12,408 bases of DNA from contig JAGLTP010000276.1 of assembly GCA_023135215.1 (NCBI GenBank), forward strand, positions 1-12,408, written 5' to 3'. The notes beneath the pieces were generated by a model. It searched no databases and was not told the origin of the DNA. It was given only the letters and a program-made list of their open reading frames with translations. Both the position numbers and the translations under genes were made by a program. Position 1 is the stretch's first letter; each line of letters opens with the position of its first letter. The stretch comes from Candidatus Heimdallarchaeota archaeon. GTDB taxonomy: Archaea; Asgardarchaeota; Heimdallarchaeia; Heimdallarchaeales; Heimdallarchaeaceae. Positions 7,326 through 12,408 of the stretch are shown one piece after another.

Positions 7326-7741
7326 AAACAACAAGATTGATTCTAATCATATTGGGTATTTCTTCACTAATACTGTTAACAATAGGGGTCACTTTTTACA
7401 TGAAGTATGTTACAAATATAGAGAATGGTGAAGAAGTAATTGTGACAGCTATTATTAATTATGGTTCTCTTAAACCAGGAGCAGAGGAAGAATACAATGT
7501 TACCATTCAGACTGGAAGCACTGCTCTTCAGGTTTTTACTAGTATTGCTGAATTGGACCTTCTTAACTACTCCTTTGGAGCATATGTAAGAGGTGTTAAT
7601 GGTTATGCAGAGCAATTACCCAACTATTGGGGATTTTATTATTTTGATTTTAATACCATGTCTTGGGCATATTCTGCTGTTGGTGTTGACCAATATCGAA
7701 TAGAAGACGAAAGCAAGATTAAATTGGAATATACGGGATAA
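7322..7741 (+). CDS. Membrane-anchored DUF4430 (transcobalamin-like) domain protein
   Basis: Residues 5-27 are a hydrophobic signal anchor without a lipobox cysteine. The rest (about 36-139) is extracellular and shows DUF4430 features: a strand with GSTALQVF (65-72, compare the family's G-x-T-x-L-x-x-L), the G-V-N-G...PNYWGFYYFDF segment (91-110), and the terminal GVDQYRIEDESKIKLEY (121-137). DUF4430 is a beta-grasp-like domain related to the ligand-covering part of transcobalamins, and it is often found next to S components in bacteria. The start is TTG at 7322, overlapping the S-component stop as TTGA; GGTGA at 7311-7315 is a well-placed Shine-Dalgarno site. The likely role is an extracellular capture or delivery domain for the S component. 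Ligand identity is inferred, not shown. Confidence 0.75.
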   Translation: MKTTRLILIILGISSLILLTIGVTFYMKYVTNIENGEEVIVTAIINYGSLKPGAEEEYNVTIQTGSTALQVFTSIAELDLLNYSFGAYVRGVNGYAEQLPNYWGFYYFDFNTMSWAYSAVGVDQYRIEDESKIKLEYTG

Positions 7742-7800
7742 ATATAATTCATGGAAAACTTAAATGAACAAAAACAAGAAGAATAAACAGAGTTGATAAA

Positions 7801-8694
7801 ATGGTCTCTACACCTTATCGTTTTCTTTTTCTTACTTTTATAACAAAGAGGTCCACAATTATAATTTTAATTCCCATTCTTGTATTCAGCTATCTAATTG
7901 GATTTGTATATCAAACTATAACTATCGAAACAGGAATATTCATACCCGGGGAAGGGAATTCCACCACACAATTTCTAGAAGGTTTTTTGTTAGCATCTAT
8001 AGCCATTGTTAGTGGAATACTGATAATGATTGCAATTAAATACAATCGAGAAAAAGTGCTTAAGGGTATATTCGCTGTCGGTCTCTTTATCTCTGCTGCT
8101 AGTGTTTTCTGGTTACATGGATATTTCCTTGAAATACTCAAACCTAATCTGTTTCCATGGATTGAAATCATTTTTTCAATTGTAGGATGTATACTTGGGA
8201 CTTTAGTTTTCTTGGGATTTTTTTTAAATAAAGGAAATTTACATTTTAGGAACACGATAATAGCAATATTAGGTATTGCAGTTGGAACTATTTTTGGCTT
8301 GGTTTTACCTCTTCCAACTTTTCTAACTCTTATTATTCTTATTTCATTATTTGATATATACTCGGTATTTAAGGGACCTATAAACAAGGTATTTCAGAAA
8401 TCAAACCTATCAGTTTCTCAACAATCAAATGAATTTACCATTCAATCAATTGCAATTGGTGTTGGAGATTTCATCTTTTATTCTTCTTTTATAACCTTTG
8501 TAACAAAAGAACTTGGTTTAGCTATCGGTTTAAGTGCTATTTTGGGGATTATAGTAGGTATAAAAGTAACAGAGAGCATGTTGTTGAAACATGGAAAGTT
8601 TCCAGGTTTACCCATCCCAATATTGTTTGCAATGATTCTTTCAGGTCTAGCTTGGGGTGTTGATCATTACTTGCTACTAGTATTCAAACCATAA
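7801..8694 (+). CDS. Presenilin/SPP-like intramembrane aspartyl protease
   Basis: A 297-residue protein of nine hydrophobic segments (about 19-36, 58-79, 86-105, 119-142, 150-167, 169-188, 213-233, 236-255 and 268-293), the topology of presenilin and signal peptide peptidase. Three family signatures occur in the right helices: helix 6 has LISLFDIYSVF with Asp 185 (usually YD), helix 7 has IGVGDFIFYSSF with GVGD at 220-223 (GxGD, catalytic Asp 223), and helix 9 starts with PGLPIPI (268-274), a variant of the PAL motif. Archaeal homologues (PSH type) are of similar length, and the loop between helices 6 and 7 is short as in them. The enzyme would cleave transmembrane segments within the membrane; its substrates are unknown. 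It lies 59 bases after the DUF4430 gene; a TATA-like aaatataat at 7740-7748 may give it its own promoter. Confidence 0.85.
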   Translation: MVSTPYRFLFLTFITKRSTIIILIPILVFSYLIGFVYQTITIETGIFIPGEGNSTTQFLEGFLLASIAIVSGILIMIAIKYNREKVLKGIFAVGLFISAASVFWLHGYFLEILKPNLFPWIEIIFSIVGCILGTLVFLGFFLNKGNLHFRNTIIAILGIAVGTIFGLVLPLPTFLTLIILISLFDIYSVFKGPINKVFQKSNLSVSQQSNEFTIQSIAIGVGDFIFYSSFITFVTKELGLAIGLSAILGIIVGIKVTESMLLKHGKFPGLPIPILFAMILSGLAWGVDHYLLLVFKP

Positions 8695-8724
8695 AAGAAT
8701 CAATGGATTGCTGTAACAAAAATC

Positions 8725-8740
8725 AAAAGGTTTAAAATGA
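8725..8740 (+). promoter_or_regulatory. Promoter of the uS19 gene
   Basis: A purine-rich BRE-like aaaagg directly precedes the TATA box tttaaaa (8731-8737). Initiation about 26 bases downstream would fall near 8760, giving a leader of about 12 bases before the GTG at 8772. This is one of the clearest archaeal promoters in the window. Confidence 0.6.
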
Positions 8741-8771
8741 ATACAAAGCGGTATTAGCTCGGTAGAAAACA

Positions 8772-9185
8772 GTGTCATCTAGGAAATTTAGATACAGAGG
8801 ATACACTCTCGAAGAATTGAAACAAATGAGTATGGACGAGGTACTGGACTTACTCCCCTCAAAAAGAAGAAGAAGTCTTTCTCGTCAAGAGTTCTGGACA
8901 CCTAGAAGAAAGAAACTGCTAGAGGATATTAGAAGAGCAATGGAGGGTCAAGAAAGGGGAGAAAAAGGTGTTGTAAGAACACATGTTAGAGATATGCCAA
9001 TCCTGCCTGAAATGGTTGGAGCAGTAGTAGCTGTCTACAATGGAAAAGAATTCATCGAAGTAGAGATTCAACCTCAGATGATAGGACACCTGTTAGGGGA
9101 ATTTTCACCATCAACCAAAATAGTTCGACATGGTGCACCTGGTATAGGGGCAACAAGATCTTCACTTTATGTTCCACTCAAATAA
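8772..9185 (+). CDS. rps19: Small-subunit ribosomal protein uS19, archaeal type
   Basis: The 137-residue protein has the archaeal/eukaryotic N-terminal extension (FRYRGYTLEELKQMS, then DLLPSKRRRSLSR) and the universal core: VRTHVRDMPILPEMVG (68-83), strand FIEVEIQPQMIGHLLGEF (94-111) and the C-terminal HGAPGIGATRSS (120-131). uS19 sits in the head of the 30S subunit near the decoding-site side of the A site. The start is GTG at 8772, giving MSSRKF, shortly after a strong TATA box. In most archaea this gene lies inside the S10 operon between uL2 and uL22; here it is alone, after a membrane protease and before a PadR regulator, with its own promoter and a T-rich terminator. Sequence and length are normal for the family. 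Confidence 0.96.
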   Translation: MSSRKFRYRGYTLEELKQMSMDEVLDLLPSKRRRSLSRQEFWTPRRKKLLEDIRRAMEGQERGEKGVVRTHVRDMPILPEMVGAVVAVYNGKEFIEVEIQPQMIGHLLGEFSPSTKIVRHGAPGIGATRSSLYVPLK

Positions 9186-9206
9186 TTTTTTTCCTTCTTA
9201 TTTACT
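9186..9206 (+). terminator. T-rich terminator after uS19
   Basis: A stretch dominated by T with a few C and A begins right at the uS19 stop codon. Such tracts are typical archaeal termination signals. It precedes the TATA box of the PadR-type gene. Confidence 0.45.
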
Positions 9207-9210
9207 TAAA

Positions 9211-9220
9211 TCTTTTAAAC
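9211..9220 (+). promoter_or_regulatory. TATA box of the PadR-type gene (leaderless)
   Basis: The sequence cttttaaac is centred near 9215, about 27 bases before the ATG at 9243. Transcription should therefore start at or within a base or two of the start codon. No Shine-Dalgarno motif is needed or seen. Confidence 0.5.
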
Positions 9221-9242
9221 AAGTGGAGAATTTCATTAAAAG

Positions 9243-9626
9243 ATGACTTCTTCTGAGAACGATATATTGACAGAAGCGAAAAACTCAAAGGCTTTCTTAA
9301 GATTGGAAAAGAACTTAACGATAGATCTCTTGTGGATTTGGGTTTTGAAACTTCTGAAAGAGGGACCCAAATATGCTTATGAATTGAAACAAGAAATTCA
9401 AAATAGATTTGGCTTCAGTCCAGCAATTGTCACAAATTATACAATCCTGTATTTACTAGAGAGAGAGGGTGTAGTTAGAAAAATTGAAATGAGAAACGAA
9501 ATAGAGCGTATAGATAGAAAGTACTACGAAATCACAGAACTTGGGTATAAACTTATGGAAGAAGCCGAGAATTATATACAAAAAACATTCAATAAGCTTT
9601 TCGATAAAGAAACTAAAAACGAATAG
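9243..9626 (+). CDS. PadR-family winged-helix transcriptional regulator
   Basis: The 127-residue protein shows the PadR signature in order: a first helix LLWIWVLKLLKEGPKYAYEL (29-48), the recognition region IVTNYTILYLLEREGVVRK (62-80), and the wing and end RKYYEITELG (92-101). A C-terminal helix (103-122) would form the dimer interface. PadR proteins are usually ligand-responsive repressors of efflux or detoxification genes, but no obvious target is adjacent: the neighbours are ribosomal protein genes. The YTILYLLE segment differs slightly from the common TVYPxLxxLE of the family. The ATG at 9243 is close to the predicted transcription start. The effector is unknown. Confidence 0.85.
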   Translation: MTSSENDILTEAKNSKAFLRLEKNLTIDLLWIWVLKLLKEGPKYAYELKQEIQNRFGFSPAIVTNYTILYLLEREGVVRKIEMRNEIERIDRKYYEITELGYKLMEEAENYIQKTFNKLFDKETKNE

Positions 9627-9651
9627 CTAATTTTACAGCTCTCTATTCAAC

Positions 9652-9661
9652 AAATTTAAAA
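9652..9661 (+). promoter_or_regulatory. TATA box of the eS26 gene
   Basis: The sequence aaatttaaaa lies about 57 bases before the ATG at 9714. The predicted transcription start near 9684 leaves a leader of about 30 bases that contains a Shine-Dalgarno site, unlike the leaderless PadR-type gene just upstream. Confidence 0.5.
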
Positions 9662-9699
9662 GCATTCTCTAGACATTGGGGGATAGGTGTATTTTCATG

Positions 9700-9706
9700 A
9701 AGGTGA
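9700..9706 (+). promoter_or_regulatory. Shine-Dalgarno site deciding the eS26 start
   Basis: AAGGTGA is placed seven bases before the ATG at 9714. It favours this start over the in-frame GTG at 9687, which would add nine residues not seen in eS26 proteins. Confidence 0.65.
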
Positions 9707-9713
9707 CAATATA

Positions 9714-9986
9714 ATGCCTAAGAAACGTAAATCAGGGGGAAGGTCAGGGGGAAAACGCGGTCGCGCTTCTATGAAAACCTGTCATAGTTGTGGAGCCCTC
9801 ATACCAACTGATAAAGCTAAGAAATTTACTATCTATACTAGTGCAGTTGATTATAGACTTGCAAAGGAACTAAGAGCTGAAGGAGCACATATTCCACGAC
9901 AACAAAAAATTACCTATTATTGTATTTCATGCTCAATTCATAGAGGACGGACTAATATAAGAGCCAAAAAAGAACGACGTTCATAA
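9714..9986 (+). CDS. rps26e: Small-subunit ribosomal protein eS26
   Basis: The 90-residue protein begins MPKKRK and has a Gly/Arg/Lys-rich N terminus, then a zinc-binding pair CHSC (Cys 23 and 26) and CISC (Cys 70 and 73). The intervening FTIYTSAVDYRLAKELRAEG and the basic tail HRGRTNIRAKKERR complete a normal eS26. In eukaryotic ribosomes eS26 lies at the mRNA exit channel and contacts mRNA upstream of the start codon. Among archaea the gene is known from Asgard and Thermoproteota-related lineages and is absent from most Euryarchaeota, which makes it the best taxonomic clue here. The start is chosen by the Shine-Dalgarno site and by the family N terminus. It is followed by a T-rich stretch at 9996-10017. 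Confidence 0.96.
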   Translation: MPKKRKSGGRSGGKRGRASMKTCHSCGALIPTDKAKKFTIYTSAVDYRLAKELRAEGAHIPRQQKITYYCISCSIHRGRTNIRAKKERRS

Positions 9987-9990
9987 TATA
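9983..9990 (+). promoter_or_regulatory. Possible TATA box of the TrmY-like gene
   Basis: The sequence ataatata overlaps the eS26 stop codon. It would place transcription start near 10013, giving a leader of about 22 bases to the ATG at 10035. Confidence 0.35.
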
Positions 9991-9995
9991 GTTCT

Positions 9996-10017
9996 CTTCC
10001 TTATTTTTCTTTATTTC
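9996..10017 (+). terminator. T-rich terminator after eS26
   Basis: A run of mostly T with scattered C and A lies ten bases after the eS26 stop. It is consistent with archaeal factor-independent termination. It also falls around the predicted transcription start of the next gene, so its role is ambiguous. Confidence 0.35.
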
Positions 10018-10034
10018 ATGTGAGAGAGAAAAAA

Positions 10035-10616
10035 ATGAGTTTGTATTTCCTTTTGCCTTCTTCATCAATCAGATCTGAGACCAAAAAGACAATAAAATCC
10101 ATTGTTGGTGGTCAAGAAAGAGTTGATGTAATCTCTCGCTGTTTACAAAATCTTTACCGTTGGCAAAAAAGAATAAGCCAGGATATTTACCTTATCCTAT
10201 ATCTTTCGCACCCAAATGAATTATCAGCTATTTACATACCCATTTCATCAGTAAGAACTGAACTTAGAAATGAATTGGATTCTGTAAGAGAGTTTCTTGC
10301 TATTCTCTACAACCCCAAAGATTATGGTCTGAAATATGAGAAGATTTCCTTTGAAGAGCTGTTGGAAAATCTAGCAAAAAATAGCGTATTCTACTATTTT
10401 ACACCAGAGGGAAAATCACTAGAAGAATACGATGAAATAACAGAGAAAGAAAACTCAATATGTTTTGTCCTAGGAAGTCAACACGACCTTACACAGAAGC
10501 AAGAAGAGGAATTATACAATCTAGGTGCATCTCCTATAAGTTTAGGCAAAAGGGACTACCTTGCTTCACACGTAATAACAATCGCTTGTTATTATTTTTC
10601 AAAATTAAGAGGATAA
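10035..10616 (+). CDS. trmY: TrmY-like SPOUT methyltransferase (tRNA pseudouridine-54 N1)
   Basis: The 193-residue protein follows the TrmY (DUF358) plan. An early GGQERVDVISRCL (25-37) corresponds to the G-R-x-D-x-x-x-R-C region. A middle part has ISFEELLENLAKNSVFYYFTPEGK. The SPOUT knot region has SICFVLGSQHDLTQKQEEEL (141-160), followed by ISLGKRDYLASHVITIACYYF (168-188). TrmY makes N1-methylpseudouridine at position 54 of archaeal tRNAs using SAM. Relative to typical members, the G-D-H-x-G loop reads GSQHD and the end of the knot is altered, so the SAM pocket may be divergent. I prefer the ATG at 10035 (MSLYFLL aligns with the family N terminus); a GTG at 10020 would add five residues. 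The assignment is by motif comparison from memory. Confidence 0.75.
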   Translation: MSLYFLLPSSSIRSETKKTIKSIVGGQERVDVISRCLQNLYRWQKRISQDIYLILYLSHPNELSAIYIPISSVRTELRNELDSVREFLAILYNPKDYGLKYEKISFEELLENLAKNSVFYYFTPEGKSLEEYDEITEKENSICFVLGSQHDLTQKQEEELYNLGASPISLGKRDYLASHVITIACYYFSKLRG

Positions 10617-10652
10617 ATTCAGATATCTTATTGGCAAAGTTCTAACAATAAA

Positions 10653-10662
10653 TCTATATTTA
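10653..10662 (+). promoter_or_regulatory. TATA box of the 80-aa membrane protein gene (leaderless)
   Basis: The sequence tctatattta is centred about 27 bases before the ATG at 10685, so the transcript should begin at the start codon. This spacing supports the reality of the small gene. Confidence 0.5.
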
Positions 10663-10684
10663 ATGAATAGAGAAGTAGTATGAA

Positions 10685-10927
10685 ATGGAAGAAAAAGATC
10701 CAATAGTGACCAAAAAGATGCTTGCTTTTGCACTTACTGCTCCCTTTCTTTTCAGTGTAGGGGGGATGATAATCGCTTTGTTTTCGACACAAAATTCACC
10801 ACCGAAGATCAGGAATATAGCTTTAATTGTTGCAACTTTTCTGGGTCTTTTTGTTGCAATTGGTTCAATTTTCTTAATTCAGATGCGAATTAATAAGAAA
10901 ATTTCAAAGCAACAAAAGGAAAGCTAA
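10685..10927 (+). CDS. Small two-helix membrane protein of unknown function
   Basis: An 80-residue protein with a short acidic/basic start, a hydrophobic helix at about 12-34, a short loop with NSPPK, a second helix at about 43-66, and a basic cytoplasmic tail (RINKKISKQQK). Both termini should face the cytoplasm. A TATA box at the leaderless distance and membrane-protein-like codon content indicate a real gene. I recognise no family and no conserved catalytic or metal-binding residue: there is no His or Cys. It stands between the TrmY-like gene and the cyclic-diphosphoglycerate-synthetase-like gene, each with separate promoter signals, so the neighbourhood gives no functional clue. Confidence 0.65.
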   Translation: MEEKDPIVTKKMLAFALTAPFLFSVGGMIIALFSTQNSPPKIRNIALIVATFLGLFVAIGSIFLIQMRINKKISKQQKES

Positions 10928-10960
10928 GTGTCTTCTTGTATTAATAAGCTGTGTAAACAT

Positions 10961-10973
10961 AAATTTTTTAAGA
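10961..10973 (+). promoter_or_regulatory. TATA-like element of the cDPG synthetase-family gene
   Basis: The A/T run aaattttttaaga lies about 45-50 bases before the ATG at 11015. Initiation is predicted near 10995. The resulting leader of about 20 bases contains AAGGCG (11003-11008), a plausible Shine-Dalgarno site six bases before the ATG. Confidence 0.45.
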
Positions 10974-11014
10974 TAGGCTAGTAGTTCGGAACATAAGAAG
11001 CTAAGGCGATAATT

Positions 11015-12340
11015 ATGGAAATAAAGAGACGTAAAATAATAATTATGGGTGCAGCTGGAAGGGATTTTCATAATTTCAATACTTATTTTAGGACAAATGA
11101 AATGTATGAAGTAGTTGCTTTTACAGCTACACAAATCCCAGATATTGTTGATCGTAAATATCCTCCTGAACTCTCAGGAGATTTGTATCCAAAAGGCATC
11201 CCTATCTATGATGAGAGCGAATTATCTCGGTTAATTATAGATCTAGATGTAGATGAAGTCGTTTTCTCATATTCTGATGTATCACATGAATATGTGATGC
11301 ACAAAGCATCTCTAGTTAATGCGCTTGGTGCTGCTTTTTCCCTACTAGGAACTAAAGGAACCATGATTAAGAGTATTAAACCTCTAATTAGCGTTTGTGC
11401 TGTAAGGACTGGAAGTGGTAAATCTCAAACCTCAAGAAAAATAGTTCAACTGCTTCATGATGCTGGAAAGAAAGTCGTAGCAATACGACATCCTATGCCT
11501 TATGGAGATTTGGTAAAGCAAGCTGTGCAAAGATTTGCTGATTATTCAGATTTGGATAAACATGAGACAACCATTGAAGAAAGAGAAGAATATGAACCCT
11601 ATATAGATAGAGGTTTAGTAATCTATTCCGGAGTTGATTATGAAGCAATTCTAAGAGAAGCCGAAAAAGAAGCGGATATAATCTTGTGGGATGGAGGTAA
11701 TAATGATTTCTCTTTCTATAAACCTGATTTACAAATAGTTGTAGCGGATCCACACCGTGTTGGACATGAACTTCGATATCATCCAGGAGAAACAACTCTA
11801 AATTTGGCAGATGTTGTAGTAGTAAACAAAATTGCAACAGCTGACTACAAGAATGTTATACAGCTAGAAGAGAACATACGAAAAGTAAACCCAGAGGCTA
11901 TTATTGTAGAGGCTTCTTCACCTATTTTCGTGGATAAACCCGAATTAGTAAAGGGAAAAAGAGTTTTAGTTATAGAAGATGGTCCAACATTAACTCATGG
12001 GGAAATGAAATATGGAGCTGGAGTTGTAGCAGCTAGACGATATGGTGCTAAAGAACTAATTGACCCTCGTCCCTATCTTGTTGGAAGTATGAAAGAAACT
12101 TTCGATCGTTATCCTGACATTGGTACTCTATTACCGGCAATGGGTTACTTTGAACAACAGCTTAAAGATCTTGAAGATACGATAAACAACACAGATTGTG
12201 ATGTTGTTGTTTCAGCAACTCCTATAGATATAACAAGACTAGTGAATGTTAACAAACCTATTGCCAGAGTTAGGTACGAACTTGAAGAAATAGGATATCC
12301 CAAATTAAAAGATATTTTAGAAGAAAAAGGCTTTCTCTAA
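11015..12340 (+). CDS. Cyclic 2,3-diphosphoglycerate synthetase-family NTPase
   Basis: The 441-residue protein opens with a Rossmann-like domain, IIIMGAAGRDFHNFNTYF (8-25), continuing to DEVVFSYSDVSHEYVMHKAS (80-99). A P-loop NTPase domain follows: SVCAVRTGSGKSQTSRK (126-142) carries the nucleotide-binding loop, and DIILWDGGNNDFSFY is a Walker-B-like segment. Later hallmarks are DPHRVGHELRYHPGE, VVVNKIATAD (compare the NKxD of GTPases) and EDGPTLTHGEMKYGAGV. This is the protein commonly annotated as cyclic 2,3-diphosphoglycerate synthetase, or a related GTPase, in archaea and some bacteria. The characterised methanogen enzyme makes a thermoprotective and phosphate-storage metabolite, but the family is much broader than organisms known to accumulate it, so the true substrate here is uncertain. 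The gene is full length, with a T-rich tract after the stop. Confidence 0.85.
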   Translation: MEIKRRKIIIMGAAGRDFHNFNTYFRTNEMYEVVAFTATQIPDIVDRKYPPELSGDLYPKGIPIYDESELSRLIIDLDVDEVVFSYSDVSHEYVMHKASLVNALGAAFSLLGTKGTMIKSIKPLISVCAVRTGSGKSQTSRKIVQLLHDAGKKVVAIRHPMPYGDLVKQAVQRFADYSDLDKHETTIEEREEYEPYIDRGLVIYSGVDYEAILREAEKEADIILWDGGNNDFSFYKPDLQIVVADPHRVGHELRYHPGETTLNLADVVVVNKIATADYKNVIQLEENIRKVNPEAIIVEASSPIFVDKPELVKGKRVLVIEDGPTLTHGEMKYGAGVVAARRYGAKELIDPRPYLVGSMKETFDRYPDIGTLLPAMGYFEQQLKDLEDTINNTDCDVVVSATPIDITRLVNVNKPIARVRYELEEIGYPKLKDILEEKGFL

Positions 12341-12361
12341 TTTTTCCTTTTTTCTTATTTT
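12341..12361 (+). terminator. T-rich terminator after the cDPG synthetase-family gene
   Basis: A stretch of mostly T begins at the stop codon, with only a few C and A. It resembles the tracts after uS19 and the surface protein gene. Confidence 0.45.
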
Positions 12362-12391
12362 ACTATTAATTATGTGAAATTAAAGGTATCA

Positions 12392-12408
12392 ATGAAACGT
12401 ATAGATAC
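12392..12408 (+). CDS. Possible start of a further gene (cut by window end)
   Basis: ATG at 12392 opens a frame reading M-K-R-I-D to the last base. AAAGG at 12382-12386 is a Shine-Dalgarno-like site five bases upstream. Only five codons are visible, so this is a pointer rather than a supported gene. Confidence 0.25.

Noticed and set aside
7751..7786. Eleven-codon frame beginning MENLNEQ between the DUF4430 and protease genes
   Set aside because: It is too short, has no ribosome-binding site and is highly Glu/Gln/Asn-rich, as random A-rich intergenic DNA would give.
7911..8387. Open frame on the minus strand inside the presenilin-like gene
   Set aside because: It is antisense to conserved membrane helices and catalytic motifs, with no promoter or ribosome-binding site of its own.
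8748..8765. tRNA-like 5' end (gcggtattagctcggtag) just before uS19
   Set aside because: It resembles an acceptor stem plus D-arm start, but no anticodon stem or GTTCRA T-arm follows and the uS19 coding region begins seven bases later. It is treated as the short uS19 leader.
9687..9713. Upstream in-frame GTG start for eS26
   Set aside because: It would add nine residues before MPKKRK that the family lacks, and the Shine-Dalgarno site at 9700-9706 is placed for the ATG at 9714.
11493..11837. Open frame on the minus strand inside the cDPG synthetase-family gene
   Set aside because: Its Leu/His/Tyr/Gln-rich composition is typical of the antisense of a conserved coding region, and the plus-strand family match is strong.

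Overview
The window looks like chromosomal DNA of a low-GC archaeon. It carries archaeal-type uS19, eS26 (found in eukaryotes, Asgard archaea, Thermoproteota and relatives), a TrmY-like SPOUT methyltransferase and an archaeal presenilin-type protease. Several genes have TATA-like boxes placed for leaderless or short-leader transcripts, and TTG/GTG starts are common. An Asgard archaeon (Heimdallarchaeia-like) is my best guess. This is an inference from gene content and overall style, not proof; a Thermoproteota-type lineage is the main alternative.

Layout. 1-843: 3' part of a secreted or surface protein with a Pro/Thr linker, C-terminal membrane helix and basic tail. 908-2023: an Lrp/AsnC-type regulator containing two successive HTH-sensor units, with a strong inverted repeat spanning its promoter and start codon. 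2069-6505, minus strand: a BFN/DUF151-domain protein, a 63-aa single-pass membrane protein, and a MacB/LolD-type ABC ATPase overlapping by 4 bases a ten-helix FtsX-type permease. 6672-7741, plus strand: an ECF-transporter S component overlapping by 4 bases a membrane-anchored DUF4430 protein, probably a vitamin (perhaps cobalamin) uptake pair. 7801-8694: a nine-helix presenilin/signal-peptide-peptidase-like aspartyl protease. 8772-10616: an information-processing block (uS19, a PadR-type regulator, eS26, a TrmY-like tRNA methyltransferase), each gene with its own promoter-like element. 10685-10927: a two-helix membrane protein of unknown role. 11015-12340: a cyclic 2,3-diphosphoglycerate synthetase-family protein. 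The last bases may hold the start of another gene.

How the parts fit. The left half is envelope biology: surface protein, ABC exporter or lipoprotein-release-type machine, uptake S component with an extracellular capture domain, and intramembrane protease. The right half is mostly ribosome and tRNA maintenance. No transposon, CRISPR array, tRNA or rRNA gene is visible. No gene-free stretch exceeds 300 bases; the longest is the 166-base divergent region 6506-6671. The items most worth a second look are the promoter-spanning palindrome at the tandem Lrp gene, the presenilin homologue with altered motifs, the S component/DUF4430 pair, the archaeal BFN protein, and uS19 sitting outside its usual ribosomal operon.
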